Below, piece after piece: positions 43,268-53,839 of a stretch of DNA of 64,000 nt. The position numbers and the translations under genes were made by a program. Positions within the stretch are counted from its first letter, which is position 1, and each line of letters opens with the position of its first letter. The notes below the pieces were generated by a model. It was not told the DNA's origin and did no database searches. It saw only the letters and a list, made by a program, of their open reading frames with translations. Source of the stretch: Variovorax brevis (GTDB taxonomy: Bacteria; Pseudomonadota; Gammaproteobacteria; Burkholderiales; Burkholderiaceae_C); assembly GCF_030317105.1 (NCBI RefSeq), contig NZ_JASZYG010000003.1, positions 186,001-250,000 of the forward strand. The letters run 5' to 3'.

Positions 43268-44384
43268 CGGCGCAGAGTGTGGGCGTGTCGCGCAGCAATT
43301 CGCTGTGCAGTTCAGTGAATCTTTGTTGCAGTGCTTGCACCTTGTCAGGAGAGCGCAGCCAGTCGAGGGTCGCCGCGGCGAGTGCCTCCGGCGTCATTTC
43401 GTCCTGGATGAGTTCGGGCACCACGAATTCGCCGCAGAGGATGTTGGGCAGACCCACCCAAGGCTGCAACTGCTTGCGGACCATCAAGCGCAGGGTGAGC
43501 GAGTTCATGTTGTAGCCAATGACCATCGGCCGCTTGAAGAGGGCGGCCTCCAGCGTCGCGGTGCCACTGGCCACCATCGTGGCATCGCACGCAGCCAGCA
43601 CCGCGTGCGACTGGCCTTCGACCAGCTTGACGTGGTCCTGCAGTCCACTGGCCTGCAGCATCTGCTGGGCCTCGGCGCGCAGGCTCGGCAGCGTCGGCAT
43701 CACGAAACGCATCGTCGCGTCCTCTCGGCGGAGCAGCGCGGCGGCCTGGAAGAAGCGCGAAGCGATGTAGCGCAGTTCGGAGCGTCGGCTGCCCGGCAGC
43801 AAGGCCACGACCGTCGCCGCTGGATCCAGGTCGAGCGCGTTGCGCGCCGCAGCGCGGTCCGGCACCATCGGAATGACCTTGGCCAGCGGATGGCCCACAT
43901 AGCTTCCCGACACGCCCTGCTCGGCCAGCAGGGCAGGCTCGAACGGGAAGATGCACAGCACATGGTCTGCTGCCGCGCGGATCTTTTCGATGCGTTCGGG
44001 CCGCCAGGCCCAGATCGAGGGGCACACGAAGTGCACCGTCTTCATGCCCCGTGAACGCAGCCCGGCCTCGAGGTCGAGGTTGAAGTCCGGCGCATCGACG
44101 CCAATGAAAATTTCCGGCCACTCGCGCAATACGCGCGCCTTGAGTTGGCGCCGGATCGCGGCGATTTCGGGGTAGTGGCGCAGCACCTCGATGTAGCCGC
44201 GAACGGCCAGCTTTTCCTGCGGCCACCAGCTTTCGAACCCACGCTCGATCATTCGGGGACCGCCGATGCCGGCCGCCTTCATGTCGGGCCATCGGGCTTG
44301 CAGGCCATCCATCATCAGGCCGGCCAGCAGGTCGCCGGATGCCTCGCCTGCGACAAGCGCGAATTGCCGCTGCTTCGCGTCCAT
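43239..44384 (-). CDS. lpxB: lipid-A-disaccharide synthase
   Basis: 381-residue GT-B glycosyltransferase that joins UDP-diacylglucosamine to lipid [19 protein letters not shown] at the N-terminus, the central [12 protein letters not shown] and the C-terminal [12 protein letters not shown] are LpxB signatures. It starts 8 bp after lpxA and overlaps rnhB. Confidence 0.97.
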   Translation of the reverse strand: MDAKQRQFALVAGEASGDLLAGLMMDGLQARWPDMKAAGIGGPRMIERGFESWWPQEKLAVRGYIEVLRHYPEIAAIRRQLKARVLREWPEIFIGVDAPDFNLDLEAGLRSRGMKTVHFVCPSIWAWRPERIEKIRAAADHVLCIFPFEPALLAEQGVSGSYVGHPLAKVIPMVPDRAAARNALDLDPAATVVALLPGSRRSELRYIASRFFQAAALLRREDATMRFVMPTLPSLRAEAQQMLQASGLQDHVKLVEGQSHAVLAACDATMVASGTATLEAALFKRPMVIGYNMNSLTLRLMVRKQLQPWVGLPNILCGEFVVPELIQDEMTPEALAAATLDWLRSPDKVQALQQRFTELHSELLRDTPTLCADAIEKVLEG

Positions 44385-44392
44385 GCCGGGCG

Positions 44393-45181
44393 TCAGCGGG
44401 CAATGCCGCGCGTCGCGCCGGCGAGGAAGGCGTTCATCATCTCGATGTCGGCCACGGCCTCCGGCATCTCGCCGGAAAGCGCAGTGATGGCGGCGCGTGC
44501 TTCTTCCAACGTTTTGCCCTGGCGGTACAGCAAGCGGTGCATCTGCTTCACGGCCGCCATGCGCTCCGGTGAGAAGCCGTGGCGGCGCAGGCCGATCGCG
44601 TTGAAGCCACGCACGGCCAGCGGGTTGCCGTCCACCAGCATGTAGGGCGGAATGTCCTGCGTCACTGCACTGGCAAACCCGATCATGGCGTGTGCGCCGA
44701 CCTTGACGAACTGGTGGATGCCAACGAGGCCGCCCACCGTGACCCAGTCGCCGATTTCCACGTGGCCGGCCAGCGTTGCATTGTTGGAGAACGTGGTGTT
44801 GTTGCCGACCAGGCAGTCATGCGCGATGTGCGTATAGGCCATGATCCAGTTGTCATTGCCAATGCGCGTGACACCGCCGGCCGCCGGCACACCCAGATTG
44901 AAGGTGCAGAACTCGCGGACCGTGTTGCGGTCGCCGATGACAAGTTCGGTGTCTTCGCCCGCGTACTTCTTGTCCTGCGGCTTGGCGCCAATCGACGAGA
45001 ACTGGAAAAACTGATTGTCCCTTCCGATCGTCGTCCGGCCTTCGACGATGCAATGCGGCCCGACCGTCGTCCCGGCGCCTATGCGCACCTTGGCGCCAAT
45101 CAGCGCATAAGGACCCACGACGACCGTCTCATCCAGTTGTGCACCGGATTCGACAATCGCCGTCGAATGAATCTGCGTCAT
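44393..45181 (-). CDS. lpxA: UDP-N-acetylglucosamine acyltransferase
   Basis: 262 residues, the E. coli length. A left-handed beta-helix of hexapeptide repeats covers about 1-185, with the catalytic-His segment [19 protein letters not shown] and a helical C-terminal domain. First committed acylation of lipid A synthesis. 13 bp after fabZ. Confidence 0.97.
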   Translation of the reverse strand: MTQIHSTAIVESGAQLDETVVVGPYALIGAKVRIGAGTTVGPHCIVEGRTTIGRDNQFFQFSSIGAKPQDKKYAGEDTELVIGDRNTVREFCTFNLGVPAAGGVTRIGNDNWIMAYTHIAHDCLVGNNTTFSNNATLAGHVEIGDWVTVGGLVGIHQFVKVGAHAMIGFASAVTQDIPPYMLVDGNPLAVRGFNAIGLRRHGFSPERMAAVKQMHRLLYRQGKTLEEARAAITALSGEMPEAVADIEMMNAFLAGATRGIAR

Positions 45182-45194
45182 GCCCGCAAACGCT

Positions 45195-45638
45195 TCAGTT
45201 GATCTGGCGCATCGCGCACATCAGGTGCGCCTCACAAGCGAGTTCTGAGCCCACCAGGGCGCGGCCCTTGAACTTGGAGATGCCCGCCTTCATGCGCTCG
45301 ATTTCGACTTCGAGCGTGAGTTGGTCGCCGGGTTCCACGGGACGCTTGAAACGCGCGCCATCGATGGCCGCGAAGTAATAGACCATGTTTTCGTCCGGCA
45401 CGATGTCCAGCGAGTGGAAGGACAGCAGCGCGGCGGCCTGCGCCATGGCTTCGAGCATCAGCACGCCTGGCATCACCGGACGATGCGGAAAATGGCCATT
45501 GAAAAAAGGCTCGTTCATCGTGACGTTCTTGAGCGCCTTGATGCTCTTGCCCTTCTCCATCTCGAGCACGCGGTCGACGAGCAGGAAGGGATAGCGATGC
45601 GGCAGCAGCTTGAGGATTTGATGGATGTCGAGCGTCAT
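45195..45638 (-). CDS. fabZ: 3-hydroxyacyl-ACP dehydratase FabZ
   Basis: 147-residue hot-dog-fold dehydratase of fatty acid elongation. The catalytic His is in [21 protein letters not shown] and the acid follows in the same helix. Start at ATG 45638, overlapping the lpxD stop (ATGA); a longer frame upstream lies inside lpxD. Shares the 3-hydroxyacyl-ACP pool with LpxA and LpxD. Confidence 0.97.
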   Translation of the reverse strand: MTLDIHQILKLLPHRYPFLLVDRVLEMEKGKSIKALKNVTMNEPFFNGHFPHRPVMPGVLMLEAMAQAAALLSFHSLDIVPDENMVYYFAAIDGARFKRPVEPGDQLTLEVEIERMKAGISKFKGRALVGSELACEAHLMCAMRQIN

Positions 45639-46621
45639 GATGTCTTGTCTTGCGGAAGGCTTTTTTCGAGCGCCTTGATTCGCTCCCGCAATGAATGGAG
45701 GTGCCGCAGCGTCGCAGCGTTCTTCTCCCAGGACGCATTGTCGTCGATGGGGAACACGCCAGTGTATTGACCCGGCTTGTGAATGGAGCGCGTGACCAGC
45801 GACGCGGCCGAGATGTGCACGCCATCCGCCAGCGTCAGATGGCCGAGAACCATGCCTGCGCCCGCCACCGTGCAGTTCGCGCCGATGACGGCGCTGCCCG
45901 CGACGGCCGAGCAGCCCGCCATCGCCGTGTTCTTGCCGATGCGCACGTTGTGGCCGATCTGGATGAGGTTGTCGAGCTTGACACCGTCTTCGATGATGGT
46001 GTCGTCGAGCGCGCCGCGGTCGATGCAGGTGTTGGCGCCGATCTCGACGTCGTCTCCGATGCGCACGGCACCCAGTTGCTCGATCTTGACCCACTGGCCT
46101 TCGTGCGGCGCGAGGCCGAATCCGTCCGCACCGATGACCACGCCCGGGTGCAGCAGGCAACGGGCGCCAATCACGCAGTCTTCACTGATCGTGACGCGCG
46201 ACTTGAGCACCGTACCCGCACCGATGCGCGCACCCCGCTCGACGACGCAGAGGGCCCCGATTTCGGCCGTGGGGTCGATGTCCGCATCGGGATCGATGAC
46301 GGCGCTCGGATGGATGCGCTCTCCCCGCTTCGTCGAAAGACGTGCCTTCCACAATTGCGTGAGGCGCGCGAAATACAGGTAAGGGTCCGCAGTGACGATG
46401 AAGTCACCCCGCGCCGCCGCGGCGTCGCGCATCGCCGGCGAGACGATGACGCAGCCCGCGTGCGAGGCGGCCAGATCCTTCTGGAACTTGGGACTGCTCA
46501 GGAAGGCGAGTTCCGCCGACGTCGCCCGCTGCAAGGGGGCCAGACGCTCGATGGAACGGGTCGGATCGCCCTGCAATTCGCCCCCAAGGGCTTCAACGAT
46601 GGCTGCGAGTTGCAGTGCCAC
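45635..46621 (-). CDS. lpxD: UDP-3-O-(3-hydroxyacyl)glucosamine N-acyltransferase
   Basis: 328 residues. An N-terminal uridine-binding domain (about 1-100) precedes a hexapeptide-repeat beta-helix (about 105-290) with the active-site segment [16 protein letters not shown], and a C-terminal helix ends the protein. Second acyl transfer in lipid A synthesis. 26 bp after skp. Confidence 0.97.
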   Translation of the reverse strand: MALQLAAIVEALGGELQGDPTRSIERLAPLQRATSAELAFLSSPKFQKDLAASHAGCVIVSPAMRDAAAARGDFIVTADPYLYFARLTQLWKARLSTKRGERIHPSAVIDPDADIDPTAEIGALCVVERGARIGAGTVLKSRVTISEDCVIGARCLLHPGVVIGADGFGLAPHEGQWVKIEQLGAVRIGDDVEIGANTCIDRGALDDTIIEDGVKLDNLIQIGHNVRIGKNTAMAGCSAVAGSAVIGANCTVAGAGMVLGHLTLADGVHISAASLVTRSIHKPGQYTGVFPIDDNASWEKNAATLRHLHSLRERIKALEKSLPQDKTS

Positions 46622-46647
46622 GCCAATTCGCCAGCCTCGGCTGGGGC

Positions 46648-47217
46648 CTACCTGTTGCCGGCGGGTGCGCCGGGCGCGGCTGCCGCAGGCGCAAGAGGTC
46701 CGTTGCCGGAGGCGTTCAGCGCCTTGATCACCTTGTCGGTGATGTCGTGCTTGGGATTGATGTAGATCGCTTCCTGCAGGATGGCGTCGTACTTCTCGGC
46801 TTCGGCCACTTGCTTGACCACACGGTTGGCGCGCTCGTAGACCTGCTGGAGTTCTTCGTTCTTGCGGGCGTTGAGGTCTTCCTGGAACTCGCGGCGCTTG
46901 CGCTGGAATTCGCGGTCCTGGTCAATCAGCGCGCGCTGGCGTGCAGCGCGCTGGGATTCGGCCAGGGTCGGGGCCTCGCGCTCGAACTTCTCGGACGCCG
47001 CCTTCAATGCTTCGCCCTGCGCCTGGAGATCCTTGTCGCGCTTGGAGAACTCCGCTTCCAGCTTGGCCTGGGCGGCCTTGGCAGGTTGCGCCTCGCGCAG
47101 CACGCGGTCGGGGTTCACGAACCCGACGCGAAAGGTCTCCTGCGCCTGCGCCGGGCTGGCGCAAATGGCGAAGGCGGGTATCAGCAGCGCCGCGGCAGCA
47201 CGATGCAATGAATTCAT
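46648..47217 (-). CDS. skp: OmpH/Skp family periplasmic chaperone
   Basis: 189 residues with a signal peptide (about 1-25, AQA cut) and a long alpha-helical hairpin (about 40-155) that forms the tentacles of the Skp trimer. A Pro/Ala-rich C-terminal tail (about 172-189) is longer than in E. coli. It escorts unfolded outer-membrane proteins to BamA; its ATG shares one base with the bamA stop (TAATG). Confidence 0.94.
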   Translation of the reverse strand: MNSLHRAAAALLIPAFAICASPAQAQETFRVGFVNPDRVLREAQPAKAAQAKLEAEFSKRDKDLQAQGEALKAASEKFEREAPTLAESQRAARQRALIDQDREFQRKRREFQEDLNARKNEELQQVYERANRVVKQVAEAEKYDAILQEAIYINPKHDITDKVIKALNASGNGPLAPAAAAPGAPAGNR

Positions 47218-49625
47218 TAAAAGGACGTTCCGATCTGGAATTGCACGCGCTGAATTCTATCCTCGGGGATGTTATTCACCGCATCGAACTTCTGGTATTT
47301 GACCGGGAACGCATAAGCCAGGCGCAAGGGGCCCAATGGCGAGACCCAGCTAATGCCGATACCGACGGACGAACGCAGCATTCTTTGCGCTTCCCAGGCG
47401 GCGTCCGACATGCCGACGGTCCGGTCGGTGAACACATTGCCGATGTCGAAGAAGCCATACAGGCGCAGAGTCCGGTCATTGCCGGCGCCCGGGAATGGCG
47501 TATTGATTTCGGCATTGAAGATGGCCTTCTTGGTGCCGCCGAGCGCAGCTTGCGTCACGCTGTCACGCGGGCCCAGGGAGTTCTGTTCAAAGCCACGAAT
47601 GGATCCCAAGCCGCCGGCATAGTAGTTCTTGAAGACCGGGAAGTCGTTCTTCACACCCTCCGTGGAGCCGTAGGCTTTGCCATAGCCAACCTCGGCATTC
47701 ATGGCAAAGGTGTATTGCTTGCTCAACGGGATGAACTGCTGGATCTGGTAGCCACCCTTGAAATATTTCAGATCACCGCCCGTGCCGATCTCCAGGTTGG
47801 CGCGCTGCAAGCGCCCGCGGGTCGGTACCAGTGCGCTGTCGCGCGCGTCCCGCGCCCAGCCGATGGTGAATGGAATGCCCCAGACGCTGTCATTGGCGCA
47901 ATTGGTAATGAACTGGCCGTCTGGCGAGGTCGCGCACTTGAAGAAGTCGCGATAGGCCTGTGGCGTGCCGCTGGCGATATTGGTCCCCGGATCGAAGCGA
48001 TAGCTTTCGGCGCCAAGACCAAAGAAGACGGTATCCACTTCACTGAATGGCACGCCGAAGCGCAGCGTTCCACCCTGGTTCACCAAGGTGTAGTCACCGT
48101 CCTGTGCGTAGTACGGCCGCGTCGTCCGGTAGTAGACGTCGAAGGTGCGCGAGATCCCGTCCTTCGTGAAATACGGATCCGTACTCGTGATCTGGATGGT
48201 CCGGTTGTACTTGCTGGTGTTGACCTGCAAGCCCAGGTAGTTGCCCGAGCCGAACACGTTTTCCTGCGAGATGCCGAAGTTGAACGAGACCTTTTCGGCC
48301 GTCGAGAAACCTGCACCCAATTGCAAGGTGCCCGTAGGCTTTTCGACCACCGTCATCGCCAAGTCGACTTGGTCAGGCGAGCCGGGCACCTCCTGCGTTT
48401 CCAGATTGACTTCGGTGAAGTAACCCAGGCGGTCCACGCGGTCGCGCGAGAGCTTGATGCGGTCGCCGTCATACCAGGACGCTTCGTACTGACGGAATTC
48501 GCGTCGAACGACTTCGTCGCGGGTGCGGTTGTTGCCGTTCACGCTGATGCGGCGCACGTAGACCCGGCGCGAGGGCTCGGCCTGCAAGGTCAGCGCGACG
48601 CGGTTGTTGACGCGATCCACCTCCGGGCGCGCCTGCACGCGGGCAAAGGCGTAGCCGAAGGTACCGAAGTAGTCCGTGAACGCCTTCGTGGTTTCCGTGA
48701 CCTGCTCGCCGTTGTAGGGCTCGCCTGGCTTGATGGTCACCAGCGACTTGAACTCCTCGTCACGCCCCAGAAAGTTGCCCTGCAGCTTGACGCCCGACAC
48801 GACGAACTTCTCGCCTTCGGTGATGTTCACCGTGACGGACAGGTCCTGGCGGTCCGGCGAGATCGCCACCTGGGTCGAGTCGATCCGGAACTCGAGGTAG
48901 CCGCGGGTCAGGTAGTACGAGCGCAGCGTTTCCAGGTCGGCGTTGAGCTTGGCGCGCGAGTATTGGTTGGACTTGGTGTACCAGCTCATCCAGCCACCGG
49001 AATCCTGGTCGAACAGTCCGAGCAGGGTCGATTCGCTGAAGGCCTTGTTGCCAACGACATGGATCTCGCGGATGCGCGCCGTATCGCCTTCCGACACGGT
49101 GAAGGTCAGGTTGACGCGGTTGCGCTCCATGGGCGTCACGGTCGTGACGATTTCGGCGTTGTAGAGGCTGCGGCTGATGTACTGGCGCTTGAGTTCCTGC
49201 TCGGCGCGATCGGCAAGTGCCTTGTCGTAGGGCCGTCCGTCGGCCAGACCAACGTCGCGCAGCGCCTTCTTCAGCACGTCCTTGTCGAACTCCTTGACGC
49301 CCGCGAAGTCCACGTCCGCGATGGTCGGGCGCTCCTCGACGATGACCACGACGACGTTGCCGTTGACGTCGATGCGAACGTCCTTGAACAAGCCCAGATC
49401 GAACAGCGCGCGGATGGCGGCCGAGCCGCGTTCGTCGTTGTAGGTGTCGCCCACGCGGATGGGGATGGACGCGAAGATGGTGCCCGGCTCGACCCGCTGC
49501 AAACCTTCGACCCGGATGTCGCGAACGACGAAGGGCTCAACGGCCCAGGCTGCCAGCGTGGCGAATGCGCCTGCTACGAGTACGGCAACGCTGCGCAAGC
49601 GGAAGCGGCTGATTGTTGTTTTCAT
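47217..49625 (-). CDS. bamA: outer membrane protein assembly factor BamA
   Basis: 802 residues. A signal peptide ends near residue 28 (AWAVEPF). Five POTRA domains (about 29-425) are followed by a 16-strand Omp85 barrel. The barrel contains the VRGF-type motif LGSIRGFEQNSLGPRD in loop 6 and ends with QFQIGTSF, a terminal-Phe beta-signal. It inserts barrel proteins into the outer membrane. It follows rseP by 42 bp. Confidence 0.97.
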   Translation of the reverse strand: MKTTISRFRLRSVAVLVAGAFATLAAWAVEPFVVRDIRVEGLQRVEPGTIFASIPIRVGDTYNDERGSAAIRALFDLGLFKDVRIDVNGNVVVVIVEERPTIADVDFAGVKEFDKDVLKKALRDVGLADGRPYDKALADRAEQELKRQYISRSLYNAEIVTTVTPMERNRVNLTFTVSEGDTARIREIHVVGNKAFSESTLLGLFDQDSGGWMSWYTKSNQYSRAKLNADLETLRSYYLTRGYLEFRIDSTQVAISPDRQDLSVTVNITEGEKFVVSGVKLQGNFLGRDEEFKSLVTIKPGEPYNGEQVTETTKAFTDYFGTFGYAFARVQARPEVDRVNNRVALTLQAEPSRRVYVRRISVNGNNRTRDEVVRREFRQYEASWYDGDRIKLSRDRVDRLGYFTEVNLETQEVPGSPDQVDLAMTVVEKPTGTLQLGAGFSTAEKVSFNFGISQENVFGSGNYLGLQVNTSKYNRTIQITSTDPYFTKDGISRTFDVYYRTTRPYYAQDGDYTLVNQGGTLRFGVPFSEVDTVFFGLGAESYRFDPGTNIASGTPQAYRDFFKCATSPDGQFITNCANDSVWGIPFTIGWARDARDSALVPTRGRLQRANLEIGTGGDLKYFKGGYQIQQFIPLSKQYTFAMNAEVGYGKAYGSTEGVKNDFPVFKNYYAGGLGSIRGFEQNSLGPRDSVTQAALGGTKKAIFNAEINTPFPGAGNDRTLRLYGFFDIGNVFTDRTVGMSDAAWEAQRMLRSSVGIGISWVSPLGPLRLAYAFPVKYQKFDAVNNIPEDRIQRVQFQIGTSF

Positions 49626-49667
49626 CTGAGAGTTTGGGACCGGCGCGCCAGAGGCGCCGGCAGGTAG

Positions 49668-51038
49668 TTAACCGAAAAGCCGAGTCACGTCGTTGAAGAG
49701 CGCAATCGACATCATGATCAGAAGCAGCGCGACGCCACCACGCTGAAATCGTTCCATCCATTCGTCCGAGACGCTCTTCCCCGTGAGGCCTTCCCAAAGA
49801 TAATACATCAGGTGCCCCCCATCGAGGACCGGGAGTGGCATCAGGTTCAGCACGCCAAGGCTCACGCTGATGAGCGCGAGAAACACCAGGTATTGCGTGA
49901 GACCCAGGCTTGCGGACTTGCCCGCATAGTCTGCAATGGTGAGCGGCCCGCTGAGGTTCTTGAGTGAGGCCTCGCCGATGAGCATCTTGCCCATCATGCG
50001 CACCGTGAGCGCAGACACCTCCCATGTACGCACCAGGCCAAGCCACGGACCGTCGATGGGCCCCTGGCGCACCGTGACCGTTTCAGGCGGCGCGCCGACG
50101 TAGGCGCCGATGCGGCCCATCTTGACGCCAGCCTCGTCGCGCACATCTGGCGCGACATCGATGTCGACCATCCTGCCCTCGCGCTCGACGCGCCAGCGCT
50201 GGGAAACGGGCTTGTCGCCCGCGATCGACGTACGGATCACTTCGCGCAGTTGTTGTCCGTCGACGATGGGCGTGTTGCCGACGGCGCGGACCAGATCGCC
50301 GCGCTGCAGGCCCGCACGCTCCGCGGCGCCGCCGGACATGACTTCGCCAATCTCCGGGCGCGTCAGCGGAGCCAGGAGGCCGATACGCCTGAACATCTGC
50401 GCGTCGGCATCCTTGGCCTCGATCTGGCTGAGCGGCAGCGTGACCATGCGGATGCCGCCACGGCCTTCCTGATCGACTTCGAGTTCGAGATCGCGGCGCT
50501 CGAGCGCCCCGCGTGTGATGCGCCAGCGCAAGTCTTCGAAGGACTGGACGGGCTCCAGCACGCCCTCGAAGCCCGCGCGCAAGACGTGCTCGCCGCCGTG
50601 CAGTCCCGCCTGTTCCGCCAGCGACGAAGCCACCGGACGTGCGAGGCGCGCCACCGGCTCCTCCACGCCGATCCAGTTCACGGCCGTGTACAGCACCACG
50701 GCCAGCAGCAGGTTGGCGATCGGCCCCGCAGCGACGATGGCTGCGCGATTGCGCAGGCGCTGGGTGTTGAATGCGCGGTGCCGCTCCTCCGGGGCCACAG
50801 GCCCTTCACGCTCGTCGAGCATCTTGACGTACCCGCCCAGCGGGAAAGCGCCGATCACGAACTCGGTGTCCTGGCCCGGATGCTGGCGCTTGGGCTGCCA
50901 GCGGTAGAGCGTCTTGCCAAAGCCGATGGAAAAGCGCAGCACGCGCACCCCGCATGCCACGGCGACCCGGTAGTGACCGTATTCATGCACTGCGATGAGG
51001 ACACCCAGCGCCACGATGAAAGCTACAACGGTAAGCAT
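49668..51038 (-). CDS. rseP: RIP metalloprotease RseP
   Basis: 456-residue site-2 intramembrane protease of envelope-stress signalling. The zinc motif is HEYGH (His18, Glu19, His22) in the first span; the third ligand is in the late NLMPLPVLDGGHLMYY. Two PDZ domains lie between (around 115-200 and 210-300). Three or four membrane spans. 24 bp after dxr. Confidence 0.96.
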   Translation of the reverse strand: MLTVVAFIVALGVLIAVHEYGHYRVAVACGVRVLRFSIGFGKTLYRWQPKRQHPGQDTEFVIGAFPLGGYVKMLDEREGPVAPEERHRAFNTQRLRNRAAIVAAGPIANLLLAVVLYTAVNWIGVEEPVARLARPVASSLAEQAGLHGGEHVLRAGFEGVLEPVQSFEDLRWRITRGALERRDLELEVDQEGRGGIRMVTLPLSQIEAKDADAQMFRRIGLLAPLTRPEIGEVMSGGAAERAGLQRGDLVRAVGNTPIVDGQQLREVIRTSIAGDKPVSQRWRVEREGRMVDIDVAPDVRDEAGVKMGRIGAYVGAPPETVTVRQGPIDGPWLGLVRTWEVSALTVRMMGKMLIGEASLKNLSGPLTIADYAGKSASLGLTQYLVFLALISVSLGVLNLMPLPVLDGGHLMYYLWEGLTGKSVSDEWMERFQRGGVALLLIMMSIALFNDVTRLFG

Positions 51039-51062
51039 GTGGCCTCCGGATTGAATGCCGTG

Positions 51063-52253
51063 TCAGGCGGCAAATCGCAGCACCGCCGCGTTGGCTGCCG
51101 CGCGCGCGCTGGCGTCGAGCTCCAGCAGGTCGGACAGCGATCCCGGCTTCGCGGGCGCGACCGATTGCAATGTTTCCATGTTGACCGCGTGAATGCGATC
51201 AAAGCGCAGGCGGCGGTCAAGGAAGGCCTCGACCGCGATCTCGTTGGCGGCGTTGAGCACGGCCGTCGTGCCAGGCGCCGCGCGCAGCGCCTGCCACGCG
51301 AGGTCGAGCCCAGGGAACAGGGTGGCGTCGGGCGCCTCGAAGGTCAGCGCCGACAGGCTGCGGAAGTCGAGCCGCGTCGCACCGCTTTCAAGGCGCTCCG
51401 GCCAGGCGAGCCCGCAGGCGATGGGCACGCGCATGTCCGGCGTGCCGAGCTGCGCGATGACCGACGCGTCGGTGAACTGCACCATCGAATGGATCACGCT
51501 CTGCGGATGAATGACCACCTCGATCTGCTCGGGCGTGACGCCGAAGAGATAACGCGCCTCGATCACTTCGAGCGCCTTGTTCATCATGGTGGCCGAATCG
51601 ACCGAGATCTTGCGGCCCATCACCCAGTTGGGGTGCGCGCACGCCTGCTCCGGCGTGACGTCGCCCAGCGATTGCGGATCACGCGTGCGAAACGGGCCAC
51701 CCGACGCCGTGAGGATGATCTTGTCGATGCGTCGGGGCCACGTTTCCGGGTCTTCGGGCAGTGACTGGAAAATGGCCGAATGCTCGCTGTCGATGGGCAG
51801 CAGCGCTGCACCGCCCTGTCGAACAGCGTTCATGAAGAGATCGCCGCCGACCACCAGGGCTTCCTTGTTCGCGAGCAAGAGACGCTTGCCCGCACGGGCG
51901 GCAGCCATGCAGGGTGGAAGGCCCGCCGCGCCGACGATGGCGGCCATCACCGCATCGACCTCGTCGTGCGAGGCAATGATTTCCAGCGCGTCAGCGCCGG
52001 TCAGCACCTCGGTTTGCAGGTCGTTGTGGCGAAGTTTTTCGGCCAGCAAGGCGGCGTGGGGCGCACTCGCCATCACGGCAAAGCGGGGCGAAAAGCGGGC
52101 GCACTGGGCCAGCATGTCGTCCACCCGCGTGGCGGCCGACAGGGCGAACACTTCGAAGTGGCCGGGGTGGCGCGCGATGACGTCGAGCGTACTCACGCCC
52201 ACCGAGCCGGTGGAGCCCAGGATCGTTACGCGTTTCTTGGTGGTCGGGTTCAC
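51063..52253 (-). CDS. dxr: 1-deoxy-D-xylulose-5-phosphate reductoisomerase
   Basis: 396 residues (E. coli 398). NADPH-binding ILGSTGSVGVSTLDV at 10-24, LLANKEALVVGG, the metal-site ASGGPFR and the PNWVMGRKISVDSATMMNK region. Commits to the MEP route of isoprenoid synthesis, which feeds UppS a few genes upstream. ATG overlaps the cdsA stop. Confidence 0.97.
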   Translation of the reverse strand: MNPTTKKRVTILGSTGSVGVSTLDVIARHPGHFEVFALSAATRVDDMLAQCARFSPRFAVMASAPHAALLAEKLRHNDLQTEVLTGADALEIIASHDEVDAVMAAIVGAAGLPPCMAAARAGKRLLLANKEALVVGGDLFMNAVRQGGAALLPIDSEHSAIFQSLPEDPETWPRRIDKIILTASGGPFRTRDPQSLGDVTPEQACAHPNWVMGRKISVDSATMMNKALEVIEARYLFGVTPEQIEVVIHPQSVIHSMVQFTDASVIAQLGTPDMRVPIACGLAWPERLESGATRLDFRSLSALTFEAPDATLFPGLDLAWQALRAAPGTTAVLNAANEIAVEAFLDRRLRFDRIHAVNMETLQSVAPAKPGSLSDLLELDASARAAANAAVLRFAA

Positions 52254-53095
52254 AGGAAAGCCAGCATCATGGCAAGGGGAAGGGTTGGCAAGAGTGCATC
52301 TACGCGGTCGAGCACGCCGCCGTGGCCCGGCAGCAGGTTGCTGCTGTCCTTGGCGCCGGCGCTGCGCTTGATGAGCGATTCAACGAGGTCGCCCACCACG
52401 CTCATGGCCGACAGGAACACTACTCCAATCAGCAGCAGCCACCAGCCGCGCGCCAGCAAGCGCGTGTAAAGACTGGCAACCGAAGACTGCGCCGCACTGT
52501 CCGCCCAGATCCAGCACGCGGCCAGCACCACGACGCCCACCATGCCGCCCCAGACGCCCTCCCAGCTCTTGCCCGGGCTGATGGACGGCGCCAGCTTGCC
52601 CTTGGTAAAGCGAAGGCCGAAGGCGCGTCCGGCGAAATAGGCAAAGACGTCGGCCACCCACACCAGCACCAGGATGGACAGCAGGAAATTGATGCCGATC
52701 AGCCGCGCCTGCACCGCCGCCAGCCATGCCACCCACAGGGCCAGCAGCCCGCCCACCAGTCGCACGGCGCGAGGTACGGTGGGCCAGCCCGGAACGGCCG
52801 CCCGCAACAGGAGCGCGCCGCCCAGCACCCAGGCAGCGCCTGCAATGGTCCAGACGAAAGGCAATGGCTGCTCGAGCAATCCGAGCCACCACGACAGGGC
52901 GCACAGCGCCACCGCCTCCACGCCCAGGAAGACCGACACGCGCGGCCCGCAGCCATTGAGGCGACCCCACTCCCACGCCCCCGCGCCGATCAGCACCAGC
53001 ATGACGCATGCGAAAGGAACGTAGGAGCGATAGAAAAGCGCAGGCAGCAGGATGGCCAGCAGGACCGCGGCCGTGATGATGCGTTGCTTGAGCAT
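52250..53095 (-). CDS. cdsA: phosphatidate cytidylyltransferase
   Basis: 281-residue polytopic membrane enzyme (about 7-8 spans) making CDP-diacylglycerol. The family signature [32 protein letters not shown] lies at about 222-258. Start at ATG 53095, 5 bp after uppS; the frame is open further upstream but inside uppS. Confidence 0.96.
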   Translation of the reverse strand: [281 protein letters not shown]

Positions 53096-53100
53096 CGGGC

Positions 53101-53838
53101 TCAGGCAGACAACCGGGCGCGGGGCCCCGAAGCCTTGACCTGTGCGGAGGTCTTGCCGAAACGGCGCTCGCGGTTCTGGTAGGCGGCGATGGCCTCGTCC
53201 AGCCGGGCCGCGTCGAATTCGGGCCAGAGGCAGTCGCTGAAGAAAAGCTCGGAATACGCGCTTTGCCACAGCAGGAAGTTGGACAAGCGCTGCTCGCCAC
53301 CGGTACGAATGAAAAGGTCGGGATCCGGCACATGCGCGAGCGACATGGCGCGGTCGAGGTTGGCCTCGGTCAGCGGCTCGCCGCGTTCGACCAGCTGTGC
53401 AGCCGCACGGGCGATATCCCAGCGTCCGCCGTAGTTGAAGCAGATGTTGAACAGCAAGCGCGTGTTGTGCGCCGTCGCGGCCTCGGCCTGCACGAGCCCC
53501 GAGATCATCTTCTCGGACAGCCCACGCCGCTCGCCGATGAAGTGCATGCGCACGCCGTCTTCGCAAAGGCGGGGCACTTCACGGTTGAGCGCGACGACCA
53601 TGAGTTCCATCAAGCCGGAGACTTCCTCGATCGGCCGGTTCCAGTTCTCGGACGAAAACGCAAACACCGTCAGCACGCCGACACCGCGGTCGGCGCACGC
53701 CTTGACGCAGCGACGCAGCGCCTCGACCCCCTGCTTGTGCCCGGCAACGCGCGGCAGAAAGCGCTTGGTCGCCCAGCGACCGTTGCCATCCATGACGATG
53801 GCAATGTGGTGGGGGATGGACGCTACCTCATCGCTCAT
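53101..53838 (-). CDS. uppS: undecaprenyl diphosphate synthase
   Basis: 245-residue cis-prenyltransferase that builds the C55 lipid carrier. Catalytic Asp17 in IVMDGNGRWA, FAFSSENWNRP, and the C-terminal DPDLFIRTGGEQRLSNFLLWQ region with SELFF are present. 1 bp separates its start from the frr stop. Confidence 0.97.
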   Translation of the reverse strand: MSDEVASIPHHIAIVMDGNGRWATKRFLPRVAGHKQGVEALRRCVKACADRGVGVLTVFAFSSENWNRPIEEVSGLMELMVVALNREVPRLCEDGVRMHFIGERRGLSEKMISGLVQAEAATAHNTRLLFNICFNYGGRWDIARAAAQLVERGEPLTEANLDRAMSLAHVPDPDLFIRTGGEQRLSNFLLWQSAYSELFFSDCLWPEFDAARLDEAIAAYQNRERRFGKTSAQVKASGPRARLSA

Positions 53839-53839
53839 G

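Noticed and set aside
46941-49667. 908-codon open frame opposite bamA and skp
   Set aside because: Runs antisense across two real genes and their junction; no recognisable protein features.
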